A stretch of DNA of 54,341 nucleotides from an uncultured Oscillospiraceae bacterium (GTDB taxonomy: Bacteria > Bacillota_A > Clostridia > Oscillospirales > Oscillospiraceae). The notes below the pieces were generated by a model, which was not told where the DNA came from, made no database searches, and saw only the letters and a program-made list of their open reading frames with translations. The stretch is taken from NCBI GenBank assembly GCA_910579155.1, contig CAJTTS010000016.1, positions 1-54,341 on the forward strand, read 5' to 3'. Positions 31,304-39,730 of this stretch are shown piece by piece (within the stretch, counting starts at the first letter, position 1; each line of letters opens with the position of its first letter). A program made the translations under genes and the position numbers.

Positions 31304-32500
31304 TCAGTCCTCCTTTTTCTTGTGGGGGTTGCGGGCGGCGTAGGCCGCCTCGGATTCCCGGCACCGGGCTTCGAAGGTCGTGGCGGCGGCGTCTGCGGCC
31401 TGCTGGGCGTTGGCCCGCACCGCGTCCTGCACCTGGGCCATCATGTCGGGGCCCTTGATGCTCCCCAGCAGCGCATCCACCACCCGGGAGCGCTCCATGG
31501 GATCCCGGATGGCCGCCACGGCGGGGCGGATGCTCCTCAGCATAGACACGGCGGCGTCCCGGGCGGCAGGGGCCATGCCATCCCCCGCGGGGATGACGGC
31601 GGACCCGTTGGCCATCAAGGACTTCACCGCGTTGTCCAGCGCTTTCTCATCGCTGAGCTTCCCGGCGGGGGTCTTGGCAAACCGCTCCAGGAAGCTCAAG
31701 ATCTTGTCCAGCTTTGCCTCCAGGCCGCCCCCGATCTTGTCCTCCCTGCCGTCGGCGGTGCGCTCCTCGTCCTGGGCGGGGGGCGCGTCCTCCTTGCCCG
31801 GAGCCTCCTCCTTGCCGGGGGCCTCCTCCTTTTTCTCCATGGGCGCCGCGTCCAGCGCCGCTGCGGCGGTGGACACCATCTGGTCCATCTCCTCGGGGCT
31901 GGCGTCCTTCGCCGCCATTCCGAAGGCGGTCAGGACAGACTTCCAAAACTCAGACATGCTTTTCCTGCCTTTCTCCGCCTCTTCGGCGGTATCCTTTATC
32001 GCCACCGCGTGGCCGGCCCGTCCCCGCGGGACCACCGCCACGTGATTGCCTCTGATGCGGCTCTGCCGGTATCCGTTCCCATCCGGTGTGTAGGCGCACA
32101 GATACCCGCAGGACACCTCCCTCTTCACCCGACTGTGCACATCGCAGGCCAGGGACGCGTCGTTGATATACAGGTCCGCCACCAAGCACTCCCCCTCCCG
32201 CCTCACGTTCTGCACATGCCCGCGGACATAGGCGGAGAAGTTCTCCGGCCCCACGTTCTCCGGCGGGTGGCCGTCCGTCACAGGCTTGCCCTCGAAGCTG
32301 GCAATCGCCGCCGGGTCGAACACGTCCTCCGGGGCCCGGCGCACCGTCACGGGCCGCTCCGGGTCGCCGTCCAGCCGCAGCTCCCGGGCCAGGTATACCA
32401 TCTCCCCCGTCCGGGCGATGGGCACGTTGCGGCAGATCAGGAAGCCCTCATCGGTCTCGATCTGATTGGGACTGAGCTCTGTGCCGTAATAGGCAAGCAA
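31304..32500 (-). CDS. DUF2213 head maturation protease-scaffold fusion
   Basis: 398 aa from TTG with GAGGTGA upstream. N-terminal about 165 residues: DPAAIASFEGKPVTDGHPPENV, AYVRGHVQNVRREGECLVADLYI, and the REVSCGYLCAYTPDG strand of DUF2213 proteases. The remainder is helical and charged (EEAPGKEEAPGKED, ALLGSIKGPDMMAQVQDAV), like a scaffold. An internal ATG at 31957 (MSEFWKSVLTAFG), preceded by a GGCAGG-like RBS, could give a separate 217-aa scaffold, as in other phages with nested scaffolds. Confidence 0.8.
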   Translation of the reverse strand: MLAYYGTELSPNQIETDEGFLICRNVPIARTGEMVYLARELRLDGDPERPVTVRRAPEDVFDPAAIASFEGKPVTDGHPPENVGPENFSAYVRGHVQNVRREGECLVADLYINDASLACDVHSRVKREVSCGYLCAYTPDGNGYRQSRIRGNHVAVVPRGRAGHAVAIKDTAEEAEKGRKSMSEFWKSVLTAFGMAAKDASPEEMDQMVSTAAAALDAAPMEKKEEAPGKEEAPGKEDAPPAQDEERTADGREDKIGGGLEAKLDKILSFLERFAKTPAGKLSDEKALDNAVKSLMANGSAVIPAGDGMAPAARDAAVSMLRSIRPAVAAIRDPMERSRVVDALLGSIKGPDMMAQVQDAVRANAQQAADAAATTFEARCRESEAAYAARNPHKKKED

Positions 32501-32524
32501 CTTGCATCACCTCGCAAAATAAAA

Positions 32525-32560
32525 GAGGTCAACCGCCTGAACACTCAGACAGTTGACCTC
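32525..32560 (-). terminator. Terminator/attenuator upstream of the DUF2213 gene
   Basis: 9-bp stem GAGGTCAAC / GTTGACCTC with an 18-base loop. On the minus strand it is followed by TTTTATTTT. It separates the head-assembly gene block from the portal block and may reduce read-through. Confidence 0.65.
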
Positions 32561-32602
32561 GATCGGTCCTTCCCGGCGCTCGATTGCGCCGTGGGTGTGA
32601 TA

Positions 32603-32728
32603 TCAAACTTTCAGTTCCTTCATGTGGACGATCTGCATTTTGACACTCCCGTCCCTCAGCTGCTTGAGCTGGACGCGGTATCCCTGGGCCAGCGCGGCAT
32701 TGATGGCCACGATCATCTGCTCGGTCAT
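32603..32728 (-). CDS. Small hypothetical phage protein
   Basis: 41 aa (MTEQMIVAINAALAQGYRV ... IVHMKELKV). ATG preceded by CGAGGTGG and overlapping the upstream stop by 4 bases. The alternation of hydrophobic and charged residues suggests a helix followed by a beta hairpin. Not recognised. Confidence 0.6.
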   Translation of the reverse strand: MTEQMIVAINAALAQGYRVQLKQLRDGSVKMQIVHMKELKV

Positions 32729-32922
32729 ACCGCCACCTCGACGGTTTCGATCTCATGGGTAAACAGCTCCGTTCGGCCAACGATAATGCTCTCTGGGTCC
32801 GGCTCATTGTCCTGCGCGGAAATGTAGGCGAACAGTTCACCCGTAAAGATCTCGCCGTCAGTCATGACCGCTTTGACTAATCTTCCGGCGTTTTTTTTAT
32901 AAAATTCCGCATAATACATCAT
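32725..32922 (-). CDS. Small LSm-like protein, possible immunity partner of the toxin tail
   Basis: 65 aa. GRLVKAVMTDGEIFTGELFAYISAQDNEPDPESIIVG...EIETVEV has the strand order of a small Sm/LSm-like barrel (resemblance only). The ATG overlaps the final stop of the Ntox50-like region (ATGA). In polymorphic-toxin loci the gene directly downstream is often the immunity gene; here it may be an orphan of a decayed toxin. Confidence 0.55.
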   Translation of the reverse strand: MMYYAEFYKKNAGRLVKAVMTDGEIFTGELFAYISAQDNEPDPESIIVGRTELFTHEIETVEVAV

Positions 32923-33350
32923 GTTTTCTCCTTCGTCGGCACGACATGTGTCCCCTTTTTCCCGTAATGGATGGTAAAACGCCTCGTTGGGGTCCCTTCT
33001 CCTGTTTCCCTGTCCACATCAACACCGATCGCTTCGTCCTGGGAAACAACTTCCTTATTTGCCTATTCCCCATGACGGGTAAAGATCGCTTCTCCGGTCC
33101 CGTGATATTTGTCGACCAATGCCTGCGCAGTATCCAGATCGCCATACAAATAGCTTTTCCCGGGCACATAGCGACCAGAGTTTTTGATGTGCTTGCTTTG
33201 ATGCCCGACATTTACTCTTTTGGGGGTCTGTTCTGATCGGATCAACGTTCGAACTGCTTCTCGTTTATCTTGATCATACGGGACAGAATGTAAAGTTTCA
33301 AGCCTCTGTTTCTCCTGTTCAGCGTTTGTCCTCCGATGATCCCGCTTTCA
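32919..33350 (-). pseudogene. Decayed Ntox50-like toxin tail of the minor head protein
   Basis: In the same frame as the minor head gene, reading continues past its TGA (33350-33348) for 94 sense codons, meets TAG (33065-33063), continues 47 more codons and ends at TGA (32921-32919). The translated segments KHIKNSGRYVPGKSYLYGDLDTAQALVDKYHGTGEAIFTRHGE and, after the TAG, ANKEVVSQDEAIGVDVDRETGEGTPTRRFTIHYGKKGTHVVP resemble polymorphic toxin type 50 domains fused to phage head proteins. TAG replaces the position where family members usually have Trp. Confidence 0.7.
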
Positions 33351-34472
33351 TCCCTTGTACTTCTCGTCCCCCGCCCGTTTATGCTTCAAAAAGGCCTCGA
33401 ACGTCCGGGGCACATCGCTCCCCAGCGTCACCCGGTAGCGTTCCCACTGCCGGTAGTCGTTGAGCCACCGGGCCCGGCCCTGCTCCTTTTCCCGGTACGC
33501 CTCGATCTGCTTTTGGCTGCGCGGGTCCCTTGTGGGCGGGTTCTTCTCAAAGCTGGAGAACGCTTTGATCTTCCGCAATTCCTCCTCGCTGCGCCCCATG
33601 GGCGTCCAGCGGACCAGCTGATGGAGGCAGTTGGGATGGATGCTCAGCCAGGAGTTGTCCAGCGTGTCCGGCCCCGCCGGGTCCCGTTTGCCGAACGCGG
33701 CGGACAGCGGCGGAAAGTCCGGGTCCCGCCCGCTCTTGGAGTACACCCGGCCCTCGAAAGGGGCGCACAGCTTGCAGGTGGTGCCGTGGCTGCTGATCTT
33801 GAACAGGTCCCACCCGTCGTCCTGGGTGAGCACAGACAGGATCTCCGCCTGCCTGGACGTGGTGCGCAGCGCCATCGAGGCATAGGTGTGGAGGCTCCAG
33901 CGCCGCCCCGCTTTGTCGATGAACCCGGTGACGCCGTCCCGCCGCAGGGCCTCCACGAAGCCGGGGACCTGCCGGAACGTACTCCGCCCCGCTGCCTCCA
34001 GCAGGGCGGCCTGCTCAAGCCCCATCTGCCGGAACATGTCCGGCGAAGCCCGGCCCAGCAGAGCGGTGGACAGCGTGGCGTAGGCCGTGAGGTCCGCCTC
34101 CAGCAGCCGGCCGGTTAGGTCTGTGACCAGCCGTTGAACCATGTCCATCTGCTCCCCCGTGAGGGCGGCGGCGTTCCGATACCCGGCCAGATGCTTTGCC
34201 GCCGGTTCCGGCCCGTCCAGGGGCTTTCGGGCCTCCGGGCGCTTGACATAGAACTGCATCTCGACCATCCGGGGGATATACCGGCCCCGATCCTCATCCA
34301 GCTTGCGCAGGATGGCCTGGACCCGCTCCAGCGCCGCCTCCGCGTGGTAGTCCGCCAGTCCCCGGGAGCGCAGCCGCCCGATCTCATTGATGATATCTGT
34401 TTCCGCCTTCAGATAGAGCCGAGTGAGCCGCAAAAGCTCCCTGTCCGCCGCCGCACAGCCTGGGGCAGCCAT
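33348..34472 (-). CDS. Phage minor head protein (Phage_min_cap2-like)
   Basis: 374 aa. Long N-terminal helices, then the family motif HGTTCKLCAPFEGRVYS (about 230-246), DPDFPPLSAAFG and SIHPNCLHQLVRW (about 276-288), in which two Cys and one His may bind metal. It enters the head before DNA packaging. It ends EKYKG-TGA, but an Ntox50-like coding segment continues in frame to 32919, so this gene appears truncated from about 517 aa. Confidence 0.82.
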   Translation of the reverse strand: MAAPGCAAADRELLRLTRLYLKAETDIINEIGRLRSRGLADYHAEAALERVQAILRKLDEDRGRYIPRMVEMQFYVKRPEARKPLDGPEPAAKHLAGYRNAAALTGEQMDMVQRLVTDLTGRLLEADLTAYATLSTALLGRASPDMFRQMGLEQAALLEAAGRSTFRQVPGFVEALRRDGVTGFIDKAGRRWSLHTYASMALRTTSRQAEILSVLTQDDGWDLFKISSHGTTCKLCAPFEGRVYSKSGRDPDFPPLSAAFGKRDPAGPDTLDNSWLSIHPNCLHQLVRWTPMGRSEEELRKIKAFSSFEKNPPTRDPRSQKQIEAYREKEQGRARWLNDYRQWERYRVTLGSDVPRTFEAFLKHKRAGDEKYKG

Positions 34473-34721
34473 TCAGTCCTCCTCGTCATCGTCCACGATC
34501 TCAAGCTCTGGGAAAAACTGGTCTGAATATCGATCCAACTCAGCGATGGACGCATTCGGATGGCCGTTGAGATACTCCATCATCTCCGCCTCGAACCCGT
34601 ATTCTTTCGGGCCAAGAAAAAGGGAGATCAAGCTGCCTTCCTCATATTTGTTTTCGGCCGTTCCAGCATATCTATCCATAAGCAGTTGCTGGTATTCCGT
34701 AAGCTCGAGGTCTCTGCCCAT
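34473..34721 (-). CDS. Acidic small protein between portal and minor head genes
   Basis: 82 aa (MGRDLELTEYQQLLMDRYAG ... ELEIVDDDEED), strongly acidic C-terminus, predicted helical. One base separates it from the minor head gene. Not recognised; could be a head accessory or a toxin-neutralising protein for the toxin domain nearby. Confidence 0.6.
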   Translation of the reverse strand: MGRDLELTEYQQLLMDRYAGTAENKYEEGSLISLFLGPKEYGFEAEMMEYLNGHPNASIAELDRYSDQFFPELEIVDDDEED

Positions 34722-34722
34722 C

Positions 34723-36462
34723 TCACGACTCTCCCTTCAGCAGCTGTTCTATCGCCGCTTCATTCCCCACGATCGGGATCCTCCGGACAAACCTGTATTC
34801 TCCCGGCCCTTCTACGATAAAGCTATAAAAATTTCCCCCATAAAAGTAATGAGACGACTCCCCCGGTCTTAGTTTTGGATGATCCGTGAAGATCCCGCTG
34901 CTCACGCGGGCCGATTCCCTCTGGCTCATCTTTGCCCCTGTTTGTTTTATTTTACCACTTTTCTTCCCTTTTGTCGAGCCGCCCAGCTTCCCATAGGTAA
35001 ACCGCCCGTTTTTCTCCCGGGGCTGTCCCTTGTAGTCGATCGTGAGCCCGTCCCCGGTGTCCAGCTCAAAAGGGTCCTCTTCCTCTCCTCCATAGCCCAG
35101 CCCCGCCAGCGGGTCCCGCAGGGCGGTCACGTCCTGGTAGGTCTTTCCTGCGGCGGCGGATATCTCTTCATCGGAGATGTTCGAGAACATCCCCGTCTCC
35201 TCCGACATGGCCTTGAGCTCCTTCATGGCGGTGTCCGCCCGGATCAGCCCCGCCTGGAAGATGTCCCGCACCGCCACCGCCTTCTTCTCGCAGATCTCCG
35301 CCACTTCCTTTGCAGACGGCGTCCACAGCGGCGGGAAGATGATGTCCAGGCCGTCCGGGGCCTCTCCCCAGGCGGACATGCACACCACGGGCAGCAGCCG
35401 CTCCAGTATGGGCCGCAGGACGCTCTCCCGCATGGTATCGATGTAGTCGTAGTAGTTGCGCAGGTCGCTCTCTCCGGTGGCGTTCATGCCCGCCGGGGAC
35501 CGCCCAAACAGCTTGGTCATGGGGATGCGGGACGCGCCGGACAGGTCCATGCACATGCTGTCGTAGACCTCCCGGAGTCCGGCGAAGGTGTATTGGGTGT
35601 TGTGGATCTGGTCGCCCTTGTTCACCAGCTGCATCCCGAAGTTGGAGCGCATGACGCTCTGGGCCTGCATGGTGTTCCAAAACCGCCGCTGCTGGGCGGC
35701 GGACCCCAGGGAGAAGAGCTGGTCCAGGCTCTCCACCTCCATCGTGTCCACGTTGGCCCGGAAGGTCAGCGCCGCCATGTTCTCCGAAACATTGTCATGC
35801 TTCACCACCTCCCGGTACAGCGCCTCCACCTCGCTTTCGCCCCAATACTGGTTGGCGATCCGCTCCAGCGGGGGCAGCTCCCGGCCCGTGAACCGGATGA
35901 CCCGGGAGTGGTGGACCCGGGCCGCCGTCTCTCCGTCCGGGCCATAGAACGAGTAGTATTCCGGGATCCTCTCGCCGCCCTCGAACACGGCGCCCGGCTC
36001 CGGGGCGATCCCGCACCACCGGTCGTAGACCGCCAGCCCCTGGAAGGCCCCGGGCAGCACCGTTTCCAGGTCCAGGGGCTGGTCCAGCATGGACCCGTGG
36101 CCCCGGATCATGATGATGCCCGCCGCGCCGCCGTACAGCCGCCCCCATTTCAATCCCTGGGCCACAGCGTCCCGCAGGCGGCTCCTCTGCTGCTCCGCCT
36201 CCAGCAGCTTCCTGTGCTTCGGCCCAACGCCGCCCAGGGTGAACCACTGCCGCGTCATGTCGTCCGGGATGATGCCTACCACGTTCTGCACCAGCCAGCT
36301 CCCGCTCCACAGGGCGGTGAGCAGGGCGTAGTTCCAGCTCATGCGGGTCATGGAGTACTGGGTGGCCTCCAGCGGCGACTGGGAGCCCGTCCCCAGATGG
36401 AACAGCGGGTTGGAAAAGGCGTCCGCCGTCAGCACCGGGGCCTGTTCTGCACGCTCGTTCAC
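34723..36462 (-). CDS. Portal protein (DUF1073) with a C-terminal extension
   Basis: 579 aa from GTG (GGAGGAGG 8 bases upstream), overlapping the terminase stop. Portal core about 15-430: TQYSMTRMSWNYALLTALWSGSWLVQNVVGIIPDDMTRQW, AGIIMIRGHGSMLDQPL, HHSRVIRFTGRELPP, GMNATGESDLRNYYDYI. These are DUF1073 features (a family sometimes annotated as Acb1-like in databases). The last about 110 residues start with a Lys/Gly linker (KLGGSTKGKKSGKIKQTG) followed by a separate domain with FTDHPKL, HYFYGGNFYSFIVEG and YRFVRRIPIVG that I do not recognise. Confidence 0.83.
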   Translation of the reverse strand: MNERAEQAPVLTADAFSNPLFHLGTGSQSPLEATQYSMTRMSWNYALLTALWSGSWLVQNVVGIIPDDMTRQWFTLGGVGPKHRKLLEAEQQRSRLRDAVAQGLKWGRLYGGAAGIIMIRGHGSMLDQPLDLETVLPGAFQGLAVYDRWCGIAPEPGAVFEGGERIPEYYSFYGPDGETAARVHHSRVIRFTGRELPPLERIANQYWGESEVEALYREVVKHDNVSENMAALTFRANVDTMEVESLDQLFSLGSAAQQRRFWNTMQAQSVMRSNFGMQLVNKGDQIHNTQYTFAGLREVYDSMCMDLSGASRIPMTKLFGRSPAGMNATGESDLRNYYDYIDTMRESVLRPILERLLPVVCMSAWGEAPDGLDIIFPPLWTPSAKEVAEICEKKAVAVRDIFQAGLIRADTAMKELKAMSEETGMFSNISDEEISAAAGKTYQDVTALRDPLAGLGYGGEEEDPFELDTGDGLTIDYKGQPREKNGRFTYGKLGGSTKGKKSGKIKQTGAKMSQRESARVSSGIFTDHPKLRPGESSHYFYGGNFYSFIVEGPGEYRFVRRIPIVGNEAAIEQLLKGES

Positions 36463-37715
36463 TCTGTATCCTCCTCCCCATACCGCCACTTGGGCAGGCA
36501 AGTGTTCACGTAATAGCGCAGGGCGTCGGGCCCGTGGTCCTGCTGCTTCACGGGCTTTTCCACCCCCATCGACGCCGCCTTCGCGTCCCACACATAGGAC
36601 TGCAGCTCGCCGATCAGGCCCCGGCACCGCCGGTTTATCTTCAGCGCCCGCCGGGCCAGCAGCTGTGACACCCTGCGGATGCCGTTGAGCACATCGTTAT
36701 CCGCCCGGCGCACATACACGCCCCGGCGCTGGAGCTCCGCGATGAAGCTGGCGGCGGAGGGGTCCACCACCACCGGGCACAGGAACTGGGGATCGCTCCC
36801 CATGAATCCCTCCAGGTCCGCGGCGTATTCCCCATCGGTTTTTTGCCACCCGCAGCGCTCCAGGTCCCGGCTGTCCCATCGGTACTCATCGTCCACCCAC
36901 ACCGTCTCGCCGTCATCATAGATGTCCAGGAACACGGTGGGGTTGGCGGTGCCGTAGTCGCAGGCGATGGCCCGGTCGGCAGTATACCGCAGCCCCTGCG
37001 GTTTGTCCCCGTCTTCGTAGGTGCAGGCGTCCGGGTCGAACATGTCGTAGACGATCCCGTCCCCCGCCGTCCACTCCCCCAGGATGTACCGGCGGTAGAA
37101 CACCCCGGCATACAGGCTCTTGTACATCGCCCGAGTATCCTCGGACAGGCTGGGGTTGTCGTCCATCAGAAAATGGATGTGGGTGGCGTTTTTCTGCTCC
37201 AGCTTCTCCAGCCACTCCTTTCGGAACCAATGCTCCGGGATGTCCGGGTTGCAGTTGAACCACAGCTTCGCCCCGTCCACGCTGCACCGGGCCAGGGCCT
37301 GTTCCACGAAGGACCGAGGCATCAGCGCCGCCTCGTCCAGCAGCACCCCCGCCAGCGTCACCCCCTGGATGAGCATATAGGAGGACTCATCCCGGCCGCC
37401 GAAAACGTAGAATGTGTTGACCCTTTTTCCCCTGGCGACGGTCAGGACGTGGCCGGACCGGGTATACTCCAGCGCGAAGCCGTTCTGGGCAAGATACGCC
37501 ACATTCTGGAGGGGCTGGATCACGTTGCGCTCCGCGCTGGACACCGTCTTTCCGCATATCCCAAAATTGCGGCGCTCGAAGTTCCCCATGGCCCACAGCA
37601 GGAAAGAGAGTGACATGACGGACGTTTTCCCCGTTCGGACCGCGCCGTCGCAGATGAGCGCCCGTTTGCCCGTGTAGGGCCAGCGCAGTATCTCAATCTG
37701 CTTTGGAGATAGCAT
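36459..37715 (-). CDS. terL: Terminase large subunit (PBSX-type)
   Basis: 418 aa. ATPase: Walker A GAVRTGKTS (about 24-32), Walker B GVLLDEAAL (near 122-130), and the coupling motif NCNPD. Nuclease domain: ACDYGTANPTVFL (near 250) and the late DHGPDALRYYV. Packages DNA with the small subunit and portal. Overlaps the small subunit by 23 bases. Confidence 0.93.
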   Translation of the reverse strand: MLSPKQIEILRWPYTGKRALICDGAVRTGKTSVMSLSFLLWAMGNFERRNFGICGKTVSSAERNVIQPLQNVAYLAQNGFALEYTRSGHVLTVARGKRVNTFYVFGGRDESSYMLIQGVTLAGVLLDEAALMPRSFVEQALARCSVDGAKLWFNCNPDIPEHWFRKEWLEKLEQKNATHIHFLMDDNPSLSEDTRAMYKSLYAGVFYRRYILGEWTAGDGIVYDMFDPDACTYEDGDKPQGLRYTADRAIACDYGTANPTVFLDIYDDGETVWVDDEYRWDSRDLERCGWQKTDGEYAADLEGFMGSDPQFLCPVVVDPSAASFIAELQRRGVYVRRADNDVLNGIRRVSQLLARRALKINRRCRGLIGELQSYVWDAKAASMGVEKPVKQQDHGPDALRYYVNTCLPKWRYGEEDTE

Positions 37716-38067
37716 CGGCGGCCTCCTTCAGGCTCTTGGTGATCGGATCGTCCTCGGTCTCCAGGGGCCTTGCGCCGCCGCTCCGGCTGTCCGGCTCCCG
37801 CTGCTCCAGATACTGCTTGCCCAGCCAGATCGCCATGTTGGCGTTCTTCTCGGCCAGCTGGAACTGGGAGCGCCTCAGGGATATTTTCCCCTTGCTCCGC
37901 TTTTGGGAAAAAACTAGGGAAAAACTCTGTCTGTATGTCCGCTTACACCAAGCGTCCAGAGTCTTTTCGCTGATTTCAAAAAACGCGCAGACTTCCTCTC
38001 TGGTACATTGTAGGCCGCAGAGGCTTTCAAACTGCTTTTTGTCGATCTCCTTTCGCGGCCTTGCCAC
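37693..38067 (-). CDS. terS: Terminase small subunit
   Basis: 124 aa. N-terminal HTH (FESLCGLQCTREEVCAFFEISEKTLDAWCKR) and a helical oligomerisation part (ISLRRSQFQLAEKNANMAIWLGKQYLEQRE) match PBSX-like small terminases. It recognises the packaging site. Followed by the large subunit with overlap. Confidence 0.88.
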   Translation of the reverse strand: MARPRKEIDKKQFESLCGLQCTREEVCAFFEISEKTLDAWCKRTYRQSFSLVFSQKRSKGKISLRRSQFQLAEKNANMAIWLGKQYLEQREPDSRSGGARPLETEDDPITKSLKEAADAISKAD

Positions 38068-38071
38068 GCGC

Positions 38072-39115
38072 TCACCTCCGGTCGAGCCACTGCTTCCCGA
38101 TCTCCCCGGCGATCTGGGCCATCATCACCGGGGGCACGCTCATGCCGCACACATACTGCGCGGACTCCCCCATGAAGTCGTAGTCCTGGGGAAAGGTCTG
38201 GATGTTGACGTAATCCTGGTCCGACAGGAACAGCCCGTCGCACATCCTGAAGTGGCAGCCGCCGGACACGGCCGTAGACGCCACCCGTCCGTCCGACTCG
38301 ATGCGGTTGTTGAAGCCGCTCCCCTTTCCCCGCACCCTCAACGTGATATCGGCGATGCAGGTATCCGACGCCCGCCGGTGCTTCAAAAGCTCGGAGTAGA
38401 CCCCTGGCTTGGCAAAGGGCTTGCCCTGAGCGCTCCGGACCGCCCCGAACAGGATGGGGGGCTCGGAAAAGGCCAGCTCCAGCCTGGGATAGGGAAGGTC
38501 CTTTCGCCGGGCGATAAAGAACACCCGCTCCCGGCGCTGGGGCACCCCCATGGTGGCGGCGTTCAGGAGGAAGATCTGCACCGCATACCCCGCGGCGTCA
38601 AACTCCTTGAGGATCTGATTGACATAGCCCTTGGCATTGCCCAGCAGGATCCCTTTGACGTTCTCCGCCACCACCACTTTGGGGCGCAGCCGCCGGGCCG
38701 TCTCGATGAACCAGAAGAACAGGTCGTCCAGCCGCTGCCGCTTCTGCCCCTCCCGGAACACCTTCGCCCTGTTCCAGCCCTTTTCCCGCTCTCCGGCGGT
38801 GGAGAACACAGAGCACGGCGGCGACCCGTCCAAGATGTCCAGGCCCCTCAGCGCCTCCGGAAGTTCATCCTCCGGAAGCCTCGAAAAGTCCCGGATGTCC
38901 ATCAAATAGCTGTACTGGGGGCGGTGGTTCTTCCGGTACAGCGCCATCATCCGCGGGTCTATCTCGCAGCTGCCCAGCACCGTGTATCCCGCCAGTTTAT
39001 ATCCCATGGTGGACCCGCCGCCGCAGGAGAAGCAGGAAAAGACGGTGCGGCCGTTTTTCGGCACCTGCTCCAGGTCGGAGAGGGACCATTTCCACGGATA
39101 CCGGTGCTCAGTCAT
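38072..39115 (-). CDS. DNA (cytosine-5) methyltransferase
   Basis: 347 aa from the ATG overlapping the upstream ParB gene. Motif I FSCFSCGGGSTMGYKLAGY, motif IV with the catalytic Cys in DGSPPCSVFS (near 97), ENVKGI, motif VIII QRRERVFF, and the C-terminal QDYVNIQTFPQDYDF and motif X. An orphan methyltransferase with no restriction gene beside it: likely protects phage DNA or marks it for packaging. Sits in the early/late border operon with ParB and terminase. Confidence 0.88.
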   Translation of the reverse strand: MTEHRYPWKWSLSDLEQVPKNGRTVFSCFSCGGGSTMGYKLAGYTVLGSCEIDPRMMALYRKNHRPQYSYLMDIRDFSRLPEDELPEALRGLDILDGSPPCSVFSTAGEREKGWNRAKVFREGQKRQRLDDLFFWFIETARRLRPKVVVAENVKGILLGNAKGYVNQILKEFDAAGYAVQIFLLNAATMGVPQRRERVFFIARRKDLPYPRLELAFSEPPILFGAVRSAQGKPFAKPGVYSELLKHRRASDTCIADITLRVRGKGSGFNNRIESDGRVASTAVSGGCHFRMCDGLFLSDQDYVNIQTFPQDYDFMGESAQYVCGMSVPPVMMAQIAGEIGKQWLDRR

Positions 39116-39599
39116 TGAACTTGAACCCGCACTTCGGGCACTGGTGTCCAAACGCCTCGTCGCCGAACTCCTCCAGGCCGTACTCCACATTCCCGCCGGC
39201 GGCGGGACCGGCAGGAACCGCCTCCTCCTCGGCCTCCGGCCAGTCCAGCGCCAGTCCCTCGAAGTCCAGCCCCTCCAGCTCTTCGGCCAGAAGGTCCAGG
39301 TCCCACTCCGCCAGCTCGGCGGTCTTGTTGTCCAGCAGGCGGTATTTCCGCTTCTGCTCCTCGTTCAGCCCCGCTTTGACGATCACCTGCACCTCCTTCC
39401 GGCCCAGCTTCTTCAGCGCCCTATACCGGGTATGCCCGGCCAGGATCGTGCCCGTCTCGTCCACCACGATGGGGGCCACATAGCCGCATTGGCGGATGCT
39501 CTCCGCCACGGCGTCCACCGCCGGGTCGTTGCGCCGGGGGTTTTTCTCATAGGGACAGATCTCCGCCAGTTTTCTTGCCGTCAGCTGCAGTTCCATCAT
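39108..39599 (-). CDS. ParB/Srx-domain protein with C-terminal zinc motif
   Basis: 163 aa from ATG with AAGGAG. ParB-like nuclease/NTPase fold: PYEKNPRRNDPAVDAVAESIRQCGYVAPIVVDETGTILAGHTRYRALKKLGRKEVQVIV. The C-terminus ends HQCPKCGFKFN, half of a zinc ribbon. Found beside phage methyltransferases and terminases; a CTP/DNA-related role is inferred from the family. Confidence 0.85.
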   Translation of the reverse strand: MMELQLTARKLAEICPYEKNPRRNDPAVDAVAESIRQCGYVAPIVVDETGTILAGHTRYRALKKLGRKEVQVIVKAGLNEEQKRKYRLLDNKTAELAEWDLDLLAEELEGLDFEGLALDWPEAEEEAVPAGPAAGGNVEYGLEEFGDEAFGHQCPKCGFKFND

Positions 39600-39730
39600 T
39601 CGCTTCTCCTTTTCGTGATATGTCCGCCGCCGGCGGTGTCCCGATCTAAGAATCGGTACAGTTTCTAAAATAAGGCCATCATAGCACATATCGCGGCTGT
39701 GGTTCCCCCAATCGGGGGAGCGCTCGATAT
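39600..39730 (-). promoter_or_regulatory. Promoter of the ParB-MTase-terminase operon and terminator of the XRE gene
   Basis: Terminator-type hairpin CCCCC-AATC-GGGGG (39705-39718) lies 3' of the XRE gene. On the minus strand an extended -10 TGCTATGAT (-10 hexamer 39683-39678) with a poor -35 follows, then a palindrome CCGAT-TCTTAG-ATCGG and the RBS AAGGAG. The weak -35 suggests activator control. Confidence 0.5.

Noticed and set aside
29711..32827. A 1038-codon open frame on the plus strand across capsid and scaffold genes, and similar long antisense frames at 23059-25092 and 25899-27503
   Set aside because: They run antisense to well-recognised structural genes, have His/Arg/Gly-biased content without domains, lack RBS, and result from GC-rich codons on the opposite strand.
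32897..33211. 104-codon frame on the minus strand in the Ntox50-like region
   Set aside because: It is another frame of the decayed toxin tail, with biased composition and no RBS.
32919..34472. Stop-codon reassignment (TGA/TAG read as amino acid) in this phage
   Set aside because: Other genes end normally with TGA, TAG and TAA and overlap neighbours at these codons; only this one frame shows internal stops, so local mutation is simpler. No selenocysteine element was seen.
36463..36627. N-terminal extension of the portal frame up to 36627
   Set aside because: It overlaps the terminase gene by 165 bases, while a GTG with GGAGGAGG exists at 36462 overlapping the stop by 4 bases.
38072..39115. 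Restriction-modification system
   Set aside because: Only the methyltransferase is present; neighbours are ParB-like and terminase genes, so an orphan phage methyltransferase is more likely.
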